A stretch of 10,543 bases of DNA, from assembly GCA_002344205.1 (NCBI GenBank), contig DDSZ01000025.1:9221-19763 (forward strand). The letters are read 5' to 3'. The DNA is from Opitutaceae bacterium UBA2377 (lineage in GTDB: Bacteria; Verrucomicrobiota; Verrucomicrobiia; Opitutales; Opitutaceae). A program made the translations under genes and the position numbers. Under the pieces are notes generated by a model. It had not been told where the DNA came from. It did not search any database and was given only the letters and a program-made list of their open reading frames with translations. Numbering within the stretch: the stretch's first letter is position 1; each line of letters starts with the position of its first letter. Shown here piece after piece: positions 6,709 through 10,543 of this stretch.

Positions 6709-6713
6709 AATGT

Positions 6714-6787
6714 TGGAGGCGCGGGCCGGAATCGAACCGGCGATAGAGCTTTTGCAGAGCTCGGCCTTACCACTTGGCTACCGCGCC
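6714..6787 (-). tRNA. tRNA-Cys (anticodon GCA)
   Basis: A complete 74-nt cloverleaf including an encoded CCA. Acceptor arm GGCGCGG pairs with CCGCGCC; D arm GCC with GGC; anticodon stem GAGCT with AGCTC around loop CTGCAAA; T arm GCCGG with CCGGC around TTCGAAT. The anticodon GCA lies at 6753-6755 on the plus strand (read as TGC). The discriminator base is U, which cysteinyl-tRNA synthetase requires, and is followed by CCA at 6714-6716. It decodes UGC and UGU. It lies between the terminator of the histidine kinase gene and the leader of the sugar operon. I could not assign a clear promoter in 6788-6815. Confidence 0.97.
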
Positions 6788-6815
6788 GACTGAACAAGGG
6801 GGCGCACGTTGCAGG

Positions 6816-6857
6816 AAAAAAAATCGCGCCGCAAGTGCTGAAATCGATTTGTGCGGC
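6816..6857 (-). terminator. Intrinsic terminator after the histidine kinase gene
   Basis: On the minus strand GCCGCA pairs with TGCGGC (6 bp) around an 18-nt loop that contains the palindrome AAATCGATTT; four bases later there is a run of eight T. It begins about 14 nt after the kinase stop codon and should insulate the tRNA-Cys gene. The long loop makes it less compact than the terminator at 1781, but the T run is strong. Confidence 0.65.
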
Positions 6858-6871
6858 CGGTGCTGGGGCGC

Positions 6872-8302
6872 TCAAGCCGGCGGGGGCGGGGGCACTTCGC
6901 ACTGGACGGTGAAGCGGAAGGTCGAGCCTTCCCCGGGGCGGCTTTCGGCGGAGATGCCACCGCCCATGAGTTCGCAGAGGCGTTTGGAGATGGCGAGCCC
7001 AAGCCCGGTGCCCTCGCGCCGACGCTGCGGGGACACGTCCACCTGACTGAAGGGCAGGAACAGCCGCTGCATGGTGCCGGGCGGGATGCCGACGCCGGTG
7101 TCCGTGACGGTAAAGAACAAGCGGGCAAACTGGCGCCCTTCGGCGCCCGGGGAAAGCGAGCAGGCGAGCTGGACCGTGATGCTGCCCTTGGGGGTGAACT
7201 TGAGGGCGTTGCTGATGAGGTTGGTAAGGATCTGGCGGAGCCGGGAGGCATCGCCGAGCATCATCCGCGGCACGGAGGGATCGATGACGGATTCGAGTGT
7301 GAGGCGGGAAATCCGGATCTGGGGTGCAAAAAAGGCGCAGACCTCGGCCACGGAAGCGTGGAGATCGAAGAGTTCGTGTTCCAACTCGGCGCGGCCGGAT
7401 TCGATTTTCGAAAAATCGAGGATGTTGGCGACCAGCGTGCCGAGAGTCTGTCCGCTGGTGCGGATGAGGTCCACCGCTTCACGTTGCTCGTCGGTGAGGG
7501 TGGTGTCGGAGAGGATGTCGGCAAAGCCGATGATGCCGTTGATGGGCGTGCGTATCTCGTGGCTGATGATGGCGAAGAACTCGCTCTTGGCGCGGTCGGC
7601 GGCTTCGGCGGTCTCCTTGGCGCGGAGCAGGGCGGCTTCGGCCTCCTTGCGCTCGGTGATGTCGTGGCCGACGGCCTGGAACTCAAGCGTGGCGCCCTGA
7701 TGGTCTTTGATGGCGCGCTGGGTCCACACCATCCACAGGTCGCGCCCATCGGCGTGGCGCAGGGATTGTTCGTGGGAGAGGTTGTCGTCGCGGTTGATGC
7801 GGCCGGCGTCGAGAATCGGGAAGGGCCGGCCGATGAGATCGATACGCTTGCGGCCGAAGGCACGGGCGTAGGCACTGTTGACGAAGGTGAGGGTGCCGTC
7901 GGGCCGGTAGCGGCAGATGAGGTCCACCTGGTCCTCGACGATGCCGCGGTAGCTGGCCTCGATTTTTTGGAGGTTGCGGGCCATGTGCTCGATCTTGCGG
8001 GCGAGACCCATGACCTCGTCCTGCGCGGTGTCATCACCGGACTGCAGGCCGGATTCCGGCTCCATCCGCGACTGGCTGGCGGTTTCCTGCAGCGTCTTCA
8101 GGCCCTTCATGAGCGCGCGATCCCACACATAGCCTGCGAGCACGAGAAGCACGCAGCCGGTGATGGCGAAGCCGATCACGTAGAAGACGGGACCCAGCTG
8201 ATCGCGGACGTCTTCCTGCGCCACGAGCGCGATCAACGCTGCTACCAGTGCCAGGGACAGGCCCAGGATCAGGACGGACTTGCGGTAGGCGGTGTCGAAC
8301 AT
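6872..8302 (-). CDS. Membrane PAS-domain sensor histidine kinase
   Basis: Inner-membrane kinase of 476 aa. Two membrane helices (about 10-28 and 37-57) enclose a very short external loop, so the signal is probably sensed in the membrane or cytoplasm. A linker at 58-115 is followed by a PAS domain at about 118-215 ending in AVGHDITERKEAE, a coiled region, and the dimerisation domain with phosphoacceptor H248 in SHEIRTPINGIIGF. The ATPase domain has N365 in the N box (NLISNALKFT), D401-T-G-V-G-I, the F box FLPFSQ (415-420) and GTGLGLAI (431-438). All catalytic motifs are intact, and there is no receiver or Hpt domain. It therefore needs a separate response regulator, none of which is in view. 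The start at 8302 follows a hairpin and lacks a Shine-Dalgarno site. The gene begins 56 nt after the MFS gene, so the two may be cotranscribed. Confidence 0.93.
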   Translation of the reverse strand: MFDTAYRKSVLILGLSLALVAALIALVAQEDVRDQLGPVFYVIGFAITGCVLLVLAGYVWDRALMKGLKTLQETASQSRMEPESGLQSGDDTAQDEVMGLARKIEHMARNLQKIEASYRGIVEDQVDLICRYRPDGTLTFVNSAYARAFGRKRIDLIGRPFPILDAGRINRDDNLSHEQSLRHADGRDLWMVWTQRAIKDHQGATLEFQAVGHDITERKEAEAALLRAKETAEAADRAKSEFFAIISHEIRTPINGIIGFADILSDTTLTDEQREAVDLIRTSGQTLGTLVANILDFSKIESGRAELEHELFDLHASVAEVCAFFAPQIRISRLTLESVIDPSVPRMMLGDASRLRQILTNLISNALKFTPKGSITVQLACSLSPGAEGRQFARLFFTVTDTGVGIPPGTMQRLFLPFSQVDVSPQRRREGTGLGLAISKRLCELMGGGISAESRPGEGSTFRFTVQCEVPPPPPA

Positions 8303-8334
8303 GCCGGTGTGCCGAGCCTGTCGCGAGCACCGGC
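8303..8334 (-). promoter_or_regulatory. Hairpin abutting the histidine kinase start codon
   Basis: GCCGGTG and CACCGGC form a perfect 7-bp stem whose second arm (on the minus strand) ends at the base before the ATG at 8302; the loop is 18 nt. No T run follows on the minus strand, so it is not a terminator for the MFS gene. If transcribed from upstream it would put the ribosome-binding region in a stem, which could lower or control kinase translation. That function is inference. Confidence 0.4.
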
Positions 8335-8358
8335 CAAGTCTAACCTAAACCGCGAAGG

Positions 8359-9714
8359 TCAGGGGTCCGGCTTAAGGGTGTGCAACGGGGCGAGCCGGCG
8401 CAGCCCGGGCACGGCGGAGGCGACGATCCCGGCGACCAGCAGGGTGCCTAGCCCGCCCCACACGACCGCCGCCACCGGACCGACCAAGGCACCCATGAGC
8501 CCGGCGCGGAGGGCGCCGATCTCGTTGGAGGAGCCGATAAAGATCTGGTTCACGGAGGTGACACGACCGCGGAGGTGATCCGGCGTGAGCAACTGCACGA
8601 GCGACTGGCGGACGATGACGCTCACGCTGTCAAACACGCCGGTGAAGAGCAGCGCGATGAAGGACAACCAATACCAGTGAGACCAGCCGAAGACAACGAT
8701 GGCCAGCCCGAAGCCGGCGATGGACCAGAGCAGGGTGAGGCCGGGCCGGGCGAGGGGCGCGCGGTGGGCAAGCCACATGGCCATGGTGAACGCCCCCAGC
8801 GAGGGAGCAGCGCGCAGCCAGCCGAGCCCGATGGGGCCGACATGCAGCACTTGGTCGGCATAGATCGGCAGCAGCGCCATCACGCCGCCCAGGAGGGTGG
8901 CGAACAGGTCGAGGCTGCTCGCGCCGAGGATGACCTTGCGCCGCCAGATGAACTCCACGCCCGCGAGCATGCTGCGCCAGGTGCGGGGTCCGGCGGGGGG
9001 CGGCGGGGCGACATGGTAGCGCACATGACGGAGCAGCCAGAGGAAGCCGAGCCCAAGGACGACATCGAGGACGTAAACCGCCTGGAAGCCGCCGAAGGCG
9101 ATAATGAAGCCGCCGAGGGCCGGACCGGTGACGGTGGCGACTTCGAAGGCGCTCATGTTCCAGGTGATGGCGTTGGGCAGTGCCCTGGCGGGCAGCAGCA
9201 GCGGGATGATGCTGGAACGGGCGGGCCAGGCGAGGATGCGCACGACGGCAATGCCAAGCAGCAACAGATACATCAGCGGCAGGGCCGGCTGGTCGAAGTT
9301 CAAGGTCGCGGGATCGGTGTGCCGCTCAAAGACCGTCGCCAGCCGCTGGATAAGAGCATTGGCCCAGCGCAACGGTGCGAGTGGCGGGATGACGGCGTGA
9401 AAGTGCGACAACAACGCCAGCAGCGCGGAGAGCAGCGCGGTGAGCCCCGTGCCCCAGGCGATGATGCGCTTGCGGTCCAGCCGGTCGGCCAGCGAACCGG
9501 CCGGCAGGGAAAGCGCCAGCAGCGGCAGGACCAGGATCAAGCCGACCAGGCCGAGGGCGGTGGCGGATTTGGTCCATTGGTAGATTTCCCAGGACACGGC
9601 GACGCTCACGGCCTGGCGTCCGATCGTGGCGAGAAAACTGCCGATCATGTAATCCCGGTAGGTGCGCACCTTGAGGGCGGCGTATGGATCGTGGATCTCA
9701 ACCGGGGCGGACAT
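8359..9714 (-). CDS. MFS transporter (EntS/MFS_3-like exporter)
   Basis: Inner-membrane transporter of 451 aa from the ATG at 9714; the frame can be extended 23 codons to a TTG at 9783, but that extension is Ala/Pro-rich and unlike a family start. The cytoplasmic loop motif A is present as G73-S-L-A-D-R-L-D-R-K-R83. The segment ARSSIIPLLLPARALPNAIT (165-184), followed by GPALGGF (197-203), is typical of the MFS_3/EntS-like branch that includes exporters of siderophores and drugs. Unusually, about 40 residues (103-142, containing RWANALIQRLATVFERH) lie between helices where this branch normally has a short loop. The substrate is unknown. The gene is divergent from the ThuA-like gene and is followed 56 nt later by the histidine kinase gene. 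Confidence 0.88.
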   Translation of the reverse strand: MSAPVEIHDPYAALKVRTYRDYMIGSFLATIGRQAVSVAVSWEIYQWTKSATALGLVGLILVLPLLALSLPAGSLADRLDRKRIIAWGTGLTALLSALLALLSHFHAVIPPLAPLRWANALIQRLATVFERHTDPATLNFDQPALPLMYLLLLGIAVVRILAWPARSSIIPLLLPARALPNAITWNMSAFEVATVTGPALGGFIIAFGGFQAVYVLDVVLGLGFLWLLRHVRYHVAPPPPAGPRTWRSMLAGVEFIWRRKVILGASSLDLFATLLGGVMALLPIYADQVLHVGPIGLGWLRAAPSLGAFTMAMWLAHRAPLARPGLTLLWSIAGFGLAIVVFGWSHWYWLSFIALLFTGVFDSVSVIVRQSLVQLLTPDHLRGRVTSVNQIFIGSSNEIGALRAGLMGALVGPVAAVVWGGLGTLLVAGIVASAVPGLRRLAPLHTLKPDP

Positions 9715-9852
9715 GGGCGAATCAGCACGCCCGGGCGGGGCCGGCTCCGCAACCGCTAATTCCGGGACCGCGACATAAGCCAAAATTGCTTTGCCCCGGT
9801 GCAGGCGACCCCTACTTGTGCCGTTCCTCCAATCCCTGTTTCCCCTTTCCCC
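9715..9852. promoter_or_regulatory. Divergent intergenic region, MFS and ThuA-like genes
   Basis: This 138-nt gap separates two divergently oriented genes, so it should hold promoters for both. A slightly A+T-richer patch near 9780-9793 is the likeliest core. I did not find a convincing -35/-10 pair on either strand, nor a clear operator palindrome, so no precise site is called. Confidence 0.4.
9824..9852 (+). promoter_or_regulatory. Pyrimidine-rich leader before the ThuA-like start
   Basis: The 29 nt before the ATG are almost wholly C and T (only two A and one G), ending CCCC directly before the start codon, without a Shine-Dalgarno site. The pattern (a CCTCC block, then CCCT, then runs of C) closely parallels the leader at 3235-3260, pointing to a common mode of initiation. 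Confidence 0.45.
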
Positions 9853-10512
9853 ATGTCAACTTCCCCCAAGAAAGCCTTGATCTTCCAAGGCGGCTGGGAC
9901 GGGCACCAGCCCGTCGAATGCGCCGCCCTCTTTGCCGGCAAGCTGGCGGAGCGCGGCTTTGCCGTCGAAGTCGTGGACACGCTGGACGTGCTCAACGCTG
10001 CCGACCGGCTGAAGGCGCTCGACCTCATCATCCCGCTCTGGACCGGCGGCAAGCTCACGCCGGACCAAGAAAAAAATCTGGAAGCTGCCGTCATCAGCGG
10101 CGTCGGCCTCGCCGGGTTCCATGGCGGCATGTGCGATGCTTTTCGTGGCTCGATCAACTATCAATGGATGACCGGCGGCCAGTTCCTCTGCCACCCCGAC
10201 AACATCAAGGAGTATCTTATCCGGATCGTGAACCGCGACGACCCGATCACCCGCGGCATCCCCGACTTCAGGGTTAAGAGCGAGCAATACTACATGCTCG
10301 TGGATCCGCGCAACGAGGTGCTGGCCGTGACCACGCACCAGAGCGTAAGCGCGCCCTGGACCAACGGCGTGGAGATGCCGTTCGTGTGGAAAAAGGTTCA
10401 CGGCGCCGGCCGGGTGTTCTACTCGGCGAGCGGGCACCAGTGCCAGGAATTCACCGATTTCCCTGAGCAATTGGAACTCACCCTGCGCGGCATGAGCTGG
10501 GCGGCCCGCTGA
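9853..10512 (+). CDS. ThuA-like domain protein
   Basis: Protein of 219 aa filling one ThuA-like (trehalose utilisation, PF06283) domain, a class I glutamine-amidotransferase-like fold. Recognisable segments are ALIFQGGWDGHQP (8-20), LAGFHGG (86-92), DDPITRGIPDF (129-139), SEQYYMLVDP (143-152) and GRVFYSASGH (186-195). No secretion signal is seen, so it is probably cytoplasmic. ThuA proteins take part in sugar metabolism in some bacteria, often next to Gfo/Idh/MocA oxidoreductase genes, but their reaction is poorly defined. The ATG at 9853 is preferred to a GTG at 9799 because the extension is Pro-rich and falls in the pyrimidine leader. The gene is on the plus strand and is probably cotranscribed with the gene beginning 8 nt after its stop. 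Confidence 0.9.
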   Translation: MSTSPKKALIFQGGWDGHQPVECAALFAGKLAERGFAVEVVDTLDVLNAADRLKALDLIIPLWTGGKLTPDQEKNLEAAVISGVGLAGFHGGMCDAFRGSINYQWMTGGQFLCHPDNIKEYLIRIVNRDDPITRGIPDFRVKSEQYYMLVDPRNEVLAVTTHQSVSAPWTNGVEMPFVWKKVHGAGRVFYSASGHQCQEFTDFPEQLELTLRGMSWAAR

Positions 10513-10520
10513 ATTTTCCC

Positions 10521-10543
10521 ATGAAACCACGTTTCAAAACCCC
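10521..10543 (+). CDS. Start of a following gene, cut by the window edge
   Basis: An ATG lies 8 nt after the ThuA-like stop codon, preceded by TTTTCCC, and opens a frame reading MKPRFKT before the sequence ends. The spacing and the basic start suggest a second gene in the ThuA operon, perhaps with an N-terminal signal. Too little is present to identify a product. Confidence 0.45.

Noticed and set aside
6851..8578. 575-codon open frame on the plus strand
   Set aside because: Antisense to the histidine kinase, whose motifs are complete and in order; the plus-strand product has no recognisable feature.
1..10543. CRISPR array, insertion sequence or prophage
   Set aside because: No regularly spaced direct repeats, transposase, integrase or phage gene was found; the tRNA-Cys gene has no adjacent integrase or duplicated 3' end that I could see.

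Overview
The window is a G+C-rich bacterial chromosome segment with eight complete protein genes, one tRNA-Cys and the first codons of a ninth protein gene. All complete genes except the last lie on the minus strand. The G+C-rich coding style, the stand-alone ThuA-domain protein, the sugar importer without an ATPase gene and the scarcity of Shine-Dalgarno sites before first genes would fit a Verrucomicrobia (Opitutaceae-like) bacterium. That placement is inference from general flavour; no marker gene proves it.

Layout, left to right. Bases 1-119 are non-coding, with scattered TGCGGA words and a small hairpin. At 120-1712, read leftwards, a Soj-type ParA ATPase gene is followed after 3 nt by an ABC-2 type permease gene; the permease's partners probably lie beyond the left edge. 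A strong intrinsic terminator (1781-1808) separates this pair from the single gene at 1831-3234, a 467-aa protein whose C-terminal half carries a complete diiron (ferritin-like) ligand pattern; I know no function for it. It has a recognisable promoter at 3314-3341. At 3379-6499 is a tight three-gene sugar ABC importer operon (binding protein, MalF-type permease, MalG-type permease) without an ATPase gene. A 214-nt leader containing an inverted repeat separates it from a tRNA-Cys(GCA) gene (6714-6787). Next come the terminator (6816-6857) and gene (6872-8302) of a membrane-bound PAS histidine kinase with no response regulator nearby, preceded by an MFS exporter gene (8359-9714) that may share its transcript. 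A divergent intergenic region (9715-9852) leads to the plus-strand ThuA-like gene (9853-10512) and the start of another gene at 10521.

Functionally the window suggests uptake and use of carbohydrates (ABC importer, ThuA-like protein), export (ABC-2 and MFS) and signal sensing (histidine kinase). No gene cluster here is a clear defence or mobile system. The items most worth following are the ferritin-like protein with an apparently degenerate N-terminal half, the ParA gene with an ABC-2 permease where a ParB gene would be expected, and two very similar pyrimidine-rich leaders placed directly before start codons.
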